From the NCBI GenBank assembly GCA_036872755.1, contig JAVHNS010000001.1, positions 3,348,001-3,412,000 on the forward strand: 64,000 bases of DNA, written 5' to 3'. The notes below the pieces were generated by a model. The model was not told where the DNA came from, did not search any database, and saw nothing but the letters and a program-made list of their open reading frames with translations. This stretch comes from Orbilia blumenaviensis (Eukaryota; Ascomycota; Orbiliomycetes; Orbiliales; Orbiliaceae). Made by a program: the position numbers and the translations under genes. Shown here piece by piece: positions 33,882 through 45,497 of this stretch; positions within the stretch are counted from its first letter, which is position 1; each line of letters opens with the position of its first letter.

Positions 33882-36800
33882 GGTGATTTGAGCGACTAGA
33901 TTTCCAAAATGTTAGCATAGATCTAGACGATTGCCGAGAAGATGTGTATGATTGGTGTCGTACTCATTTTGATAGATTTCTAAGCTTTTAAGAAAAGACT
34001 TAAATAAAGAAGTGTATTGTAGTGTATAGTTGGATTTATTATTGTAGAATGCTTTGGTTTACTGGAGAACGAAAAAAGAAGAGGGTCTACGGGAGGCAGG
34101 AGGAGGGGTATTTATAAACTTTTCCGGTGGAAGTTGTTACCTGTTCCTCCCCAACGTCACCAACCAGCTTAGCTGGCTAGAAAACCCAAAAAAGTTACCT
34201 AAGAAGGGTAAAGGAAGTTAACTTTCGGCTTGCTTGCTACCGTCATAGGCGGTGTCGCCCTGATTCCTTTTTTCGACCTATTATCATTCACCGCTAGTGT
34301 GCTATTTTTCTTTTTGCTTGTCCAACAGGAAGCCCTGCCAGCTGGAAGATCTAACGGAGGGGGGCCAATTGCAACAGGAAGCCTCGCCTGCACTACACCC
34401 CACCTTTTGGGACGCATGTCTCTGAACGAGGCAAGCGAGCGAAAAGGCACCCCTCTCTTCCACTCTTCTATCCGTTTTTTCCCTTGCACAGGAGAGCGCA
34501 TGTCACTGTTGCAGAATCGAACCTATCTACTATCTCTCTTTTTTTAAAATTTTTTATCTTTTTTAATTTTTGTTTTCTTGTTCGAACTTGGCAAGTCCGT
34601 GTCCACGCGGAACATGTCATGGATATTTTTTTTTTACTTTTCGCCAGATATGATAACCGATCTCCCTATCTCTAGCTCCCTACGACATACAAGGTGTAAT
34701 CGTTGCTTCTAGAAAGACGTTGCTTTTTTTTCTATCTCTTCTCTTTCTCTTTCTAGTATTTCAAGGTCGCTTTACTTGATTGGACTTTTCTTAAACTGCA
34801 TTATTGGAATGCTGGCGAAATCGATCGGACTAGGCCACAGACGTCCCACTTTCGACGTCAAAACCAAATCCTAGGCGTCCGCGCTAAACTACGCACAAAT
34901 GGCTCTTTGTCCCCCCGATTCATTTTTTCACAACAGATGTCATTATCTTAAAGCAAAATAAAGAATAAAAAACAAAAAAGGAGTACGTTCGCAAGAGCTC
35001 CCCCCGGACCTTGTGCATCTTGAGATTTTGATCCTGCTGCTACCATACGTATGATGCTGTGCTATACCACGCCAGCTGCTATAGCTGGCCACATGAAAGC
35101 ACAGACCGGACGGACAAGACCGGTATGCGGGGGGAAGAATCAAAGAATGTCGTTTCGTCAAGGTTGAAATTAATAACGGTTTTGATATTTCATGGGGAAA
35201 AGCCGCTGAAAGGGGTTTTGGATTAACAAATCGATGACCGATAAGCATGACTGATAGATTAGATCCTCTCTCCTTTTTTTCCAATACGTTCTTTGTTATT
35301 AATAAGTTGAGTTTACGGGTTCGCAGATGGTTTTGTGCTTTTTTTTTTTTACTCCACATTATAATAGTGCAGGCTTTGATATAGCTAGAGAGCTGCTACC
35401 TGTGTATGTATGGCTGACAAGCTTGCATACGTCTGCAGTATGGTCCTTCTTCTTCTTCCTTTCTCTCGACTCGAGCTTGAGCTCCCCAGGATTTTTATTA
35501 TTTCTTCCAGGCCAGATCAGAATCCCGCCCTTCGGGCCAAAGTGGCGTCCCGATTACCTTATCGAAAACCCCACATTTTTAATAAAAATTTTCTTTTAGT
35601 TCTTAGCTTACTTAGCTTTTACTCAGTTTTTTTGTACGTAGCTAAGTAGCTTAGCGTTTTTCTCGAAGGAATACCCAGTAACTGTACTAACAGTAAATAG
35701 TATGGAGATATGATATGAAAGCCTGTACTTGCATACGGATCATCTTTTGTCCCACATCCCCCCCCCATGCCATGCATTGCAGTGTGCGAAGCAAAACGTA
35801 TGGGGATGTGGATATGGGTATGGGTATTGTAGGGTATGGGGCGGCCATGACCATGTTAGACTTGCCGCGCTTACCTTACCTTACTTTTACCTTACCAGCC
35901 CAAATTTCTTTTCCTTTGCTTTCTGTTGGCCCTCGGATGGGTGGATAAAACGTAAAAAGACCGAAGGGAAGGGGGGGCCTGCACGACGGCATGTATGTAA
36001 TGTACGTCGACACGAAGGAACGTGGGTGGGTTGTGGCCGATAAGTCTCCAGCTCCGCGGCCGCAATTACTCTCCAAAAACGAACCGAAAACCGGGATTCT
36101 TTTTTTTTTTTTTTTTTTTAGGGAAAGGTTAGGCGTTTGCTTTTTTTAACGCACAAATATCGCAGACCGTCGAGTCTTTGCCTGGATTGAGTAGTTATGA
36201 GCTAAGCCTGGCGCAACCTGTGACCTTTACCGTATTGAATTCTTGGGGGGAGATTTGTTTGTTCGATCCAAGTTCAGGGTCTTCCTCGGTTTAGCTGGGG
36301 TTGACTCGGAGTTTTCTTTTCATGAACTGAGACAGCACAAAGCGCGCAGGCTGGAATGGCGGCAAATTTAAGCTACAGAGATGGTTCTCGATGCTGCCGG
36401 CAACTACGTTATCCAAACACAGGAAACACAGAACATAGCTAAACCATTAATGGTAAGATAAGTATATCCAAGATACCCGGACTTAATTTAAAGTGATTTA
36501 AAAAGGGTAGTCTCGTGAGCCCTGATATCTAAATTGGTATTCGATGACGACGGGGATCCGTAATGTAATGTAATGACGGCGACATCGATTTTTGTGAGAC
36601 TCGGCACAAAACCCGCAGTTGCCTTGCAGGTGAGGGAAAAGTGCTGGATGTTCGAGGAATGTTCGATCTGGAGCTGCGCCCTGCGCCCTGGGCCCAACTA
36701 ATACGTCGGATCGGATGTATGACTGGGCACGAGGACATTGCATTGTGATCGATTATGTCGCATTGCGTTCGGGTTTCCGTTGGTTTTGTTAATTTGCACG

Positions 36801-38318
36801 AGGTCTGGGAGGCGAGATTAATTGAGGCTATCGTGGGTTTAGTGTCACCGTACCCCCAATGAGACCTACGGTTAACATTAGTCGATTATAGAATAAATAA
36901 AACACCATGGTATCACGGGAATACGATATATTGCGTATATACCCCAATACTATGAATATCGCTACTCCTGTTTCTCGATCGACCACAATCGAGCTGCCAA
37001 GGACTTCATCCATAGCGGTGGCGATATCATGATTGAATTGATAATCAAATCACGGGCATTATACCATTCTGAGCTCCTTTTTTTTGTGCGATAGGCCTTG
37101 CTTTGACTGATTATTGATATGCCATTTAGATTCTTGGGCGGACAAAAAAATGTAGATATAGATATCGATCGGTCTATCACAACCCAACCTGGCCGGCTGC
37201 CCTACTTTTGTTGAGTTAACAACTGATCAGCTGATTTGCGATACAGAGCTTGGATTGCCATGGGGCGTGGCGTCCAGCTTTGTTTACAAATACAGAGGAG
37301 ACGAGAGTTAAAAAGCGGCCTATCATGATATCATAATCTGAAGGGAGCACCAAGCACAAGCCCGTCTAATATCCTGAATGCAGGGCACGCCATATACATA
37401 TCCTCAGGCAGATGCTGTGTAACACACTTTTCATGTGGGGTATTATATATACAGCCAAATTCAGTAGGAACGGGTTCTATGAATAATTTTTATCTATATA
37501 TCCCTTATGTAAGAGAAGGGGGCTACAGGGCGGGCTGTATGAATTAATCTTCGACAGCTCTATATATTATTGGTCTAGGCATTGTGAACATACTACTAGT
37601 TTACCTATACATCATAAATATAGTACCTTCAAGGTTAGGGCTAGTCAGTCATGCAATTGGGGTGCATATAGGTATGGTTATTGGCTAGAATTTCAGGCCC
37701 TCCATCCCAGGTAATACTCGAGTTGATGAAGCTGAAGCTTAAATTTATTTAAAAGGTTAGCGATAAACAAACTGCCTTTGAAGCTTTGCTGCCCCTCTAT
37801 CGATAAAGACAGCAAGACTTTCTAATCTTTTTTCCAAACTTTTTCATTTTATCCCCGTCATATTTTTTCCAAGGCCTTTTGGTATCTTCCTCCTCTCCAA
37901 TGGCTAGTTATAGCCGAATAAGGCCCCCCTCCCCGGTCTCGGATATGGACCGAATCGTTACACAGCATGTAAAAAAGCACGTCATAACGGGACCAGCTGA
38001 ACATCCACCCCACCCCTGCTTTGTGATTCGACGTGCCTTCTTCGACACGACAGTGCATTGCATGCGATCCGTTTTTTTTTTTTTAATATGCAAGCTGGCA
38101 GATGACATCTTTTTGAGACAGTTACTTTACATCCTACTGTATCTTTTGCAGACGGAAATACTTCCCGACGTCTTAGCGGTACGCTGGAAATATGTATGTA
38201 AATCTACTTTTTTATTGATTCTATGTTATTTTTTATTCAAGATAGGTATACCACAGCCACATACGTACGCAGAGGGTATTTTGCACGATTTTGTGTCGAT
38301 ACCAGCCTCGATGTGTAT
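33882..38318. other. 4.4-kb gene-poor intergenic region
   Basis: Scanned on both strands. The many ORFs of 60-170 codons have low-complexity or random composition, and none shows a domain, a conserved motif or a convincing intron set. The proximal 250 bp are the leader and promoter of the metallothionein-like gene. A poly-T run is at 36098-36119. A long ncRNA cannot be excluded. Confidence 0.5.
34109..34118 (-). promoter_or_regulatory. TATA-like box upstream of the metallothionein-like gene
   Basis: Minus strand TTTATAAATA, about 230 bp upstream of the ATG at 33881. The distance leaves room for a leader with the proposed 5'UTR intron. Position and sequence fit a TATA box; use is inferred. 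Confidence 0.45.
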
Positions 38319-38779
38319 TTATGGTGGCCAAAATGTGTCAGAACGATATATATATATAGTACGGAACCGCGCGAAATGGATATTATAACTTCACAAAAAA
38401 TATATATTGCGACTTAAGCGAGGCGTAAGTGTGTTAATTTTCCATAATTATGCTCGACCACCAGCCAGCTACCAGTCTGCTATTCGCCTGCCACCTGCCT
38501 GGTAATTATTCTATATACTTGGCCATTTGACACGCGCACACTATTAGCTACAATTATATTTATTAGGAGTAAAAAGTAGCCTGAATCTTTCGCCGCTTAG
38601 CTGTCCAGCTATCTGGCTTTTCTCCAGCTTCTGATTAGGCGGGCGGGCTGGTGGCGGGCTGGTGGTTGAGCATAATTATGAAAAATTAACACACTTATGC
38701 CTCGCTTAAGTTGTAATATATATATACATACTGCACAGTTTGTATTATATATTGTTCCGACACATTCTAACCGCCATAG
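38319..38779. mobile_element. second TIR element (MITE-like, about 460 bp)
   Basis: The left end TATGGTGGCCAAAATGTGTC and the reverse complement of the right end TATGGCGGTTAGAATGTGTC form a terminal inverted repeat that continues inwards for about 130-150 bp, with shared blocks such as CTTAAGCGAGGC, TAAGTGTGTTAATTTT and ATAATTATGCTC. The flanks carry GTAT at 38315-38318 and again at 38780-38783, a candidate 4-bp target-site duplication. The interior has CCAGC-type tetramers and CTGGCTTTTCTCCAGCTTCTGA, shared with the element at 18195-19430. It has no ORF, so it is non-autonomous. Confidence 0.8.
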
Positions 38780-38954
38780 GTATTGTTAGATTTTTTTTTT
38801 GATTTAGCCCACCCCTTTGGTATAAGAATATCCTATAACTATAGGTAGGTACTGCGGGATTGTATGTGTAATATCTAATTTGGATAGCGAATTCGGGAAG
38901 TTGGTATATGTATATACTGTGTATATTCCATCCTTTTTCGAGTGCGAAGCTTCG

Positions 38955-41410
38955 AAGAAGATCTGCCTAGGATTGTTGTAGTCTCGGTCCGGATTGTTGC
39001 GCTTTATAAGATGAGAGAATCTGCTTGAGATCGTTACCCTTTTTAAGACGCAAGAGCTTGCTTAAGACTGGTCTCGTTGCTTAAGACCGGGATTCTTCTC
39101 GAGATACAAGAGCCTGCTTAAGACCGCAACTCTTCATAAGACATAAGGATCTGCTTAAGATTGCGATCTTTCTTAAGATATAAAAATCTAGTTGAGATTT
39201 TAATTCTCCTTAAGATACATTGATTCGTTTGAGATCGTGATTATTCTTAAAATACACCGATTTCCCTTAAGATACACCGACCTGCTTAAGATTGTGATTC
39301 TTCTCAAGACACAAGAGCCTGCTTAAGACCACAACTCTTCATAAGATATAAGGATTTACTTAAGATTGTAAAAAAAATTTTTGATATAAAAATCTGCTTA
39401 AGATCACAGTTCTTCTTAAAATACATTGATCTGTTTGAGATCATCGTGATTCTTTTTAAGATGCAAGAGTCTGCTTAAGACCGTAATTCTGCTTAAGACA
39501 TAAAATCTGCTTAAGCGCTTAAGATTATAATTCTTTTTAAGATACAATAATCTGCTTAAGACCGTGATTCTTTTTAATATACGAGGATCTGCTTAAGATT
39601 GCGATTCTTCTTAAGATATACTAATCTGTTTGAGTCCATGATGCTTTTTAAGATACAGGTAGTCTGCTTGAGATCATTGCCCTTCTTAAAATGCAAATAG
39701 TCTGCTTGAGATCGTTACGCTTCTTAAAGTATAAGAATCTGCTTGAGATTGTAATTTTTTTTTTAAGATATCTTAATCTGTTTAAGACCACAATTCTTTA
39801 AAATACAATGGTTTTCTTTAAGATAGACTGATCTGCTTGAGATTGTGATTCTTCTTAAGATATAACGATCTGTTTAAGACCGTGGCTCTTCTTAAGACGT
39901 AGTGACCTGCTTAAGACCATAATTCTTCTTAAGACACAATAATCTACTTAAGACACGACAATCTACTTAAGACCGTAACTAACTCTTCATAAGACATAAG
40001 AATCTGCTTGAGACCGTGATCCTTAAGATACAATATACTGGTCTGCTTTTACGAGACCGGATCTGCTTGAGATTGTAACTCCCTTTAAGATATTAAGGTC
40101 TGCTTAAGACCGTAACTCTCCTTAGTATATATACACTGGTCTGCTTAAGACTGTGATTCTTCTTAAGATACACTGATCTGCTTAAGACTGTGATTCCTCT
40201 TAAAATGCAAATAATCTACTCAGAACCATGATTTTTTCCCCCGAAGATACGATAATCTACTTGAGACCGTAACTCTCTTTAAGATGTAAAGGTTTGCTTG
40301 AGACTGTAACTCTCCTTAAGATACACTAGCCTATTTAAGACTGCGATTCCTCTTGAGATATATATCGATACACAGGTCTACTTAAGGCTGTGATTCCTCT
40401 TAAGATACACTGATCTGCTTAAGACCATGATTCTTATTAAGACCGTGATTCTTCTTAATTGATAAGGATCTGCTTGAGATGGTGCTCCTCCTTAAGGTAG
40501 TACACCAATCCGCTTGAGACTGTGATTCTTCTTAAGATGCATTAATATGCTTGAGACCATAATTCTTCTTAAGATACGCTGATCTGCTTAAGACCGTTGT
40601 TCTTCTTAAGACGCAGGGATCTGTTTGAGATCACGGTTCTTCTTAGGACGGTACACCAACCTGCTTAAGATTGCGATTCTTCTTAAGATACGCCAATCTG
40701 CTTAAGATTGTGATTCTTAATAATACGACGTCATTTTCAATAGGCTATTATATGTTTAAGAATCACAACATCTTAAGATACTATGAGGGATCTACTTGAG
40801 ACTGTGATTCTCCTTAAGATACGCTAATACACTCAAGACTACAGTTATTCTTAAGATATACTAATCTAGTACTTGAGATTGCGACTCTCCTTAAGATGGT
40901 ACATTAATCTGCTTGCGATTGTAATTCTTCTTAAGACACAGGAATCTACTTGAGATTGAGATTCTTTTTTTTAAGATACGCTAATCTGCTTAAGACTGTG
41001 GTTATTCTTAAGATACACTAATCTGCTTAAGACCCTGATTATTTCTTAAGACACAAAAAAATCTACTTGAGATTGCGATTCTTCTTAAGATACACTGATC
41101 TGCTTAAGATTGCGATTCTTGATAATACGACGTCATTTTTTAATCAGTTGTTATATGCTTAAGAAAATTATATCACAAGATATGAGGATCTGCTTGAGAG
41201 TGTGGTTCTTCTTAGGATATACTAACCTGCTTAAGATTGTGATTCTTTTTAAGGTGTAGTAAATTTACTTAAGACTGTGGTTATTCTTAAGATCCACTGA
41301 TCTGCTTAAGACCCCGATTCTTCTTAAGATACGCTAATCTGCTTGAGACCGCTTTTCTTAATAATACCACATCGTTTTAACAAGCGGCTATATGCCTAAG
41401 AGGCTTAGGA
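38955..41410. repeat. degenerate 37-bp satellite, about 65 copies
   Basis: A tandem array with a bipartite unit: one half of the form CTTAAGATACACTGATCTG and one half of the form CTTAAGACTGTGATTCTT. Each half opens with the palindrome CTTAAG, so the palindromes recur every 18-19 bp. Copies differ by point changes and small indels, which shows an old array without recent homogenisation. At about 40718-40780, 41127-41180 and 41369-41400 it is interrupted by a related insert (AATACGACGTCATTTT, then TTATATG). No ORF runs through it. It sits next to the TIR element and ends 190 bp from the ERG8 stop. Confidence 0.92.
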
Positions 41411-41601
41411 AGCTCGAGGCACCTCTGTTAAGTTCTGAAAATCTTGAAAAGAGGTAGAAGTTCTCTAGACCTTAACTACCTCCCCGAGGCAGCTTAAAGC
41501 TTTAAAGTAATTAATATTTTTTTACTGATGCTAGTAGTACCCTCATACTCCCAAATTAATACCATTATATCAGTGAGACGTAAATGATAGTACTAATAAA
41601 T

Positions 41602-43134
41602 TCACAACTCCACAACCCCCTCAAAATACCCCTTCACATCAGCATACCCCTTCACATCCTCAACCCTAACCCCCTCCCCACCTTCCATCCCCAACTCCAA
41701 AACCTTAACAACCCCATTCTCAACCTTCCACTCCCCCAAAAACCGTCTTAAATCAGCTTCCACGCCGTCGTTTTTTCTGTATAAGAAGCACACAGCGTCG
41801 TAGCCGCCCGCGCCGGGTACCACGCCACCTATCACGCCCGGTAAAGCGGTTGCTGAGTCTAAGAGGGCGGTTTGGGTGGGTGGTTCGATGGGGACTGATG
41901 TTTGGGCGCTGAGGTGGCGGATTGTGGCGCGGATTTGGTGGATGTGGGATGTGAGGGATTCGTCTTCTTCTTTTTCTGAGGTATTATTATCGGTGGAATT
42001 GTTATTGATACCTTGAATAACGGCTATAAGCGCTTCATTCTTAGAATTCAACCCCTTCCACACCTCCTCAGCTTCTTCACCGCCGTTGCTACGCCAGTTC
42101 AAAACAGTCTTTACCATCCCCGGTGTGGAAGAGCCGCATTGTACATCACCCATCAGTAACCCTATCTGCTCTGGTAAAGTTATAGGATCGCATTCCATGG
42201 TTTCCCATCGTTGGTTTATGACATTTTTTAATGATTTTGTGAATTCGGGGGAGGTGGTGGGGTCTGGGATTGTTGAGAGTAAGGATGGTGGGAAACGACG
42301 GTATATGCATGAACCGTAGGTTGCGGCTGCTACGTCGAAGCCGCTGCCGACTTTTCCTTGGGCGGCGCAGTGGGAGGTTTGTGCTAGGTTGTGGAGGATG
42401 TGTTTTTCTAATCCTTCTCCTCCTCCTTCTTCTCCGTCTTTGTTGTTATTGATTTTGTCGTGTTCTGGGGAGAAGTGGAGGAGGAGGCAGGAGGTTAGGG
42501 AGGTTACTAGGGCGGCGGAGGAGCCGAGGCCGGTTTTGTAGGCGGATTTTATGGGAAAAGGGAGGTTGTTGAAACGGGGGATTGGAGGTGGGGGTTGGGA
42601 GTAGTATGGGTTGTCGGCGAGGATTGTGAGGGTTGTTGAGGGTGGGGTGGGGAGGGAGAGGTAGGAGAGGACGTATTTGAGGGTTGTGAGGACGAAGGGG
42701 TTGCCGTCGCTATATATATTTTATATACTAGGTTAGCATATTATATTATATTATATGATATTTTATTTTGGTATATATATATAGAGTGGTGAAGCTGTTG
42801 GTTTGTATGGTAGACGGGTGGTAGTGGGGGTCGTGATGGTGTTTTGAGTGAGAGAGAGAGCTATAATTTACCCATCATTGGTCTGCACGACAGACACACC
42901 AGCGCCGTCGATATCAGAAGGAGAGACCTGGTACTCCCAGACGGCGTCCTGGAACTGCGGGGACCGGACCGTTATCCTGCCTGCTGTGGGAGATGAAGGT
43001 GAAGGTAAAGAAGGGGAGGCGACGCAGTGGATGCGGGCGCTGAGGGCGAGGACGAGGCCGCGACAGGCCGGGTCGAGCACGGTGTAGCCGCCCGCGAGCA
43101 GCACTTTGCCAGGCGCGGAGACTGCGGTCGCCAT
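41602..43134 (-). CDS. ERG8: phosphomevalonate kinase
   Basis: Two exons, 43134..42872 and 42709..41602, give 456 residues; the intron is 162 bp (GTAAAT..ATATAG). ERG8 phosphorylates mevalonate 5-phosphate to the diphosphate in the cytosolic mevalonate/ergosterol pathway. GHMP kinase signatures are present: SAPGKVLLAGGYTVLDP at the N terminus, the nucleotide loop YKTGLGSSAALVTSL, and the C-terminal motif GVVPGAGGYDAVCFL. An Asn/Lys/Glu/Gly-rich insert follows LLLHFSPEHDK, and an acidic insert (NNSTDNNTSEKEEDES) precedes the last third. Length matches the fungal family. The gene is divergent from the PPR gene. Confidence 0.95.
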
Positions 43135-45497
43135 TTCTCTCTATCTATCTATCGATATCTCCGTCGATCTGGTGTGCTATTATTATTATTATCCTTTGAA
43201 ACTCTTGGAATTGGAGTATCGGTTTAATTTGACCGTTGAGGCTGTTAGTATGGAAGGACGTCAGCGCGGGTCCACATCCACAATCCACATCCACATCCAC
43301 ACTAGCTTCTACTCCGCAAATCGAGGGTATGCAATAGGTAATAAAGTGGGGAGGTCAGCGCGACTCCGGCCCTACTTTTTAACACTATCTAACCGGTCTG
43401 GGACTAGCGAAGATCGGAGCTGACAGGCGGGAACCCGACTGCCGACATTGAAATGAAAACTTGGTCAGCTGGTCAAACGCCAGTAACTTCGGCATCCCGA
43501 GGAGTCCGGCATTCTTATTAGAGATTAGAGATCTCGGGTGGGAACGGAAGCGGGCTTTCAGCCAGAAAGGGACTGAACTTCCCTTCCAAAATTATTAATA
43601 TCCCCGGACCTGGACCTGGATGACCACGCACGATAATGCGAAATGCAATCCTTCCTTCTTCTGCTCTGGATGATGCACTAATGAAAAAAAAAAAACCTTG
43701 GATTGGATTTACTAAGTAGTTAATAGCTATCGGAGTTCCCACAGCCTGTTTCTGGACGTTTCGCTATTTCTCAGACAGTATGTAGCAACCCGTCGCGGAA
43801 ACTGTAGCTGGGGGGGAATTTTTCAACGGTCCACGAGACCAGGTCAGAATTTTCCCTAGCCTGATCGAAGAACTAGCACCGATTGAAGCAAAGACCCTTC
43901 TCTACTAGCACTACTACTACTACTAACTAACTAATACCAGTTACCGGCTGGACCAGCTCGAGTAATGTATGTACGTATGTAATGGGACACAGCATGGGAA
44001 GAGATGCGATGATGATGATGATGACAAGGGAAGGATGGATGGCACAAATTAAGGCGTGCCGGGGGAGGGCTAGGCTAAGGTATGTAGGTTTAACGTTTTT
44101 TTGTATTTGACGCAGGACATCATTACGAATCAATCCCTCCATTGGCCTCTCTTATGTTTCTACCCCGGTTAGATTTTTGGATTGGGTTCCGCAAAATCCT
44201 CGCGGGGAGAGACAGAGAGAGAGAGAATTACAGGCACGGAGGGTCGGAGTCATAGCCTTGCATTATCTCCATTTTGGCGCCGATTGCAGTTTCCTTCCTT
44301 CACTGACCTGCGATCGTGTGCTGCTCATCCATTATCATTATACTGTATGGAAATATCAGTGTTGAATTGAATAAAATAAAATAAATAAATAATAAAATAA
44401 ATAAAACAGGAGAATAGAAGAGAAGAAGGCAGTATATAGATAGATCCATCGGCCAGAGTACCTAGTAGTGTAGTGTTAGGATATCCTCGGTCGGAGCACG
44501 GGCGAATGCAGAGTTATCAGCGAGTGTGAGTGAGTAGTGTTCCGCCAACCCGGATCCATTCTATTCTTTGTGTCGCACCCAGACAGAGTAAAAAATTAAA
44601 ATAAAATAAAAAAATCATTAGACAAAAACATCCCACCTTCTCTCATCCCTCAACCCAGCCCACCTTCGTTCAGACTCTTCCTTCTCTCTTCTTCTTCTTC
44701 TCTTATATCCTGACATTCACACCACACGCACGCACCCGAATTCATCCAATTCTATTCTCCCTTCCTTCCTCTATTCTACTTTTATCACTACTACTCATCT
44801 ACTACGGTGGACTAAATCTCTTTTTTTTTTTGACGATTGTGTCTGCCTTCGTCTCGCCATTAATCCCGGGCCTGACCTGACCTGATCCCGATCCGATCTG
44901 AGTCTGACCTGACCTGACCTAAGGGTTCTCCTCGGAACCAAGCGGACTCTCTTCTATCTGTATCTCGTCTTTCTCTATTCGATTTCCCCACAGCGAGAGG
45001 AAATTCATTCCGGGGAAAATATACTTTCTGAGAAAAGAAAGAAAGAAAGAAGACCTGTCGTCTATCTGTCTGGTTTTCTTTTTTTTCTTCGATTGGAGGT
45101 TCAGATGACGCCGCAATCCCCTCTATAATCGGGTTATACCACCTCCTCCCCCCAGGAATTATAGTGCGTACCTTAACTCTATCCCTTCTTTTCTATCTAT
45201 CTATCTTCCTTTCTTCTTCTATCTTTTTATCCGGCAGTCGATATTTATATTCTTCTTCTTATATATATCTCTCTTTCGTGATTTTCTTTTCTTTTTTTTT
45301 GTTCTATGTCCGGTTATATTTTGTTTTTTTTATGATAATAGGAAGCTAACCTCAAAACTTCTTTTGACGACATCACGATGCAGCCCCGGTTATTATCCTT
45401 ATCCACTCCACTCCTCCGTCCGATATCATATCATATCGTATCACATCATTACTGGTCCCCCCCTCCGTCGGGCCGGTTCTGATTGACGACCACTTAT
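43135..45497. promoter_or_regulatory. long divergent region between ERG8 and PPR gene
   Basis: About 2.4 kb. The part from about 44600 to 45497 is pyrimidine-rich, with CT tracts and TGACCTGACC-type repeats at 44869-44920, and looks like the leader of the PPR gene. Several short upstream ORFs occur; none looks like a protein gene. Confidence 0.5.

Noticed and set aside
34485..34530. tRNA-like T-loop string (GGTTCGATTC on the minus strand)
   Set aside because: Flanking bases cannot form the T-stem, acceptor or anticodon arms.
37879..38388. 169-codon plus-strand ORF
   Set aside because: Runs into the TIR element and includes translated poly-T; not protein-like.
38955..41410. Satellite considered as a CRISPR-like array
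   Set aside because: No unique spacers; the whole unit repeats and the context is eukaryotic.
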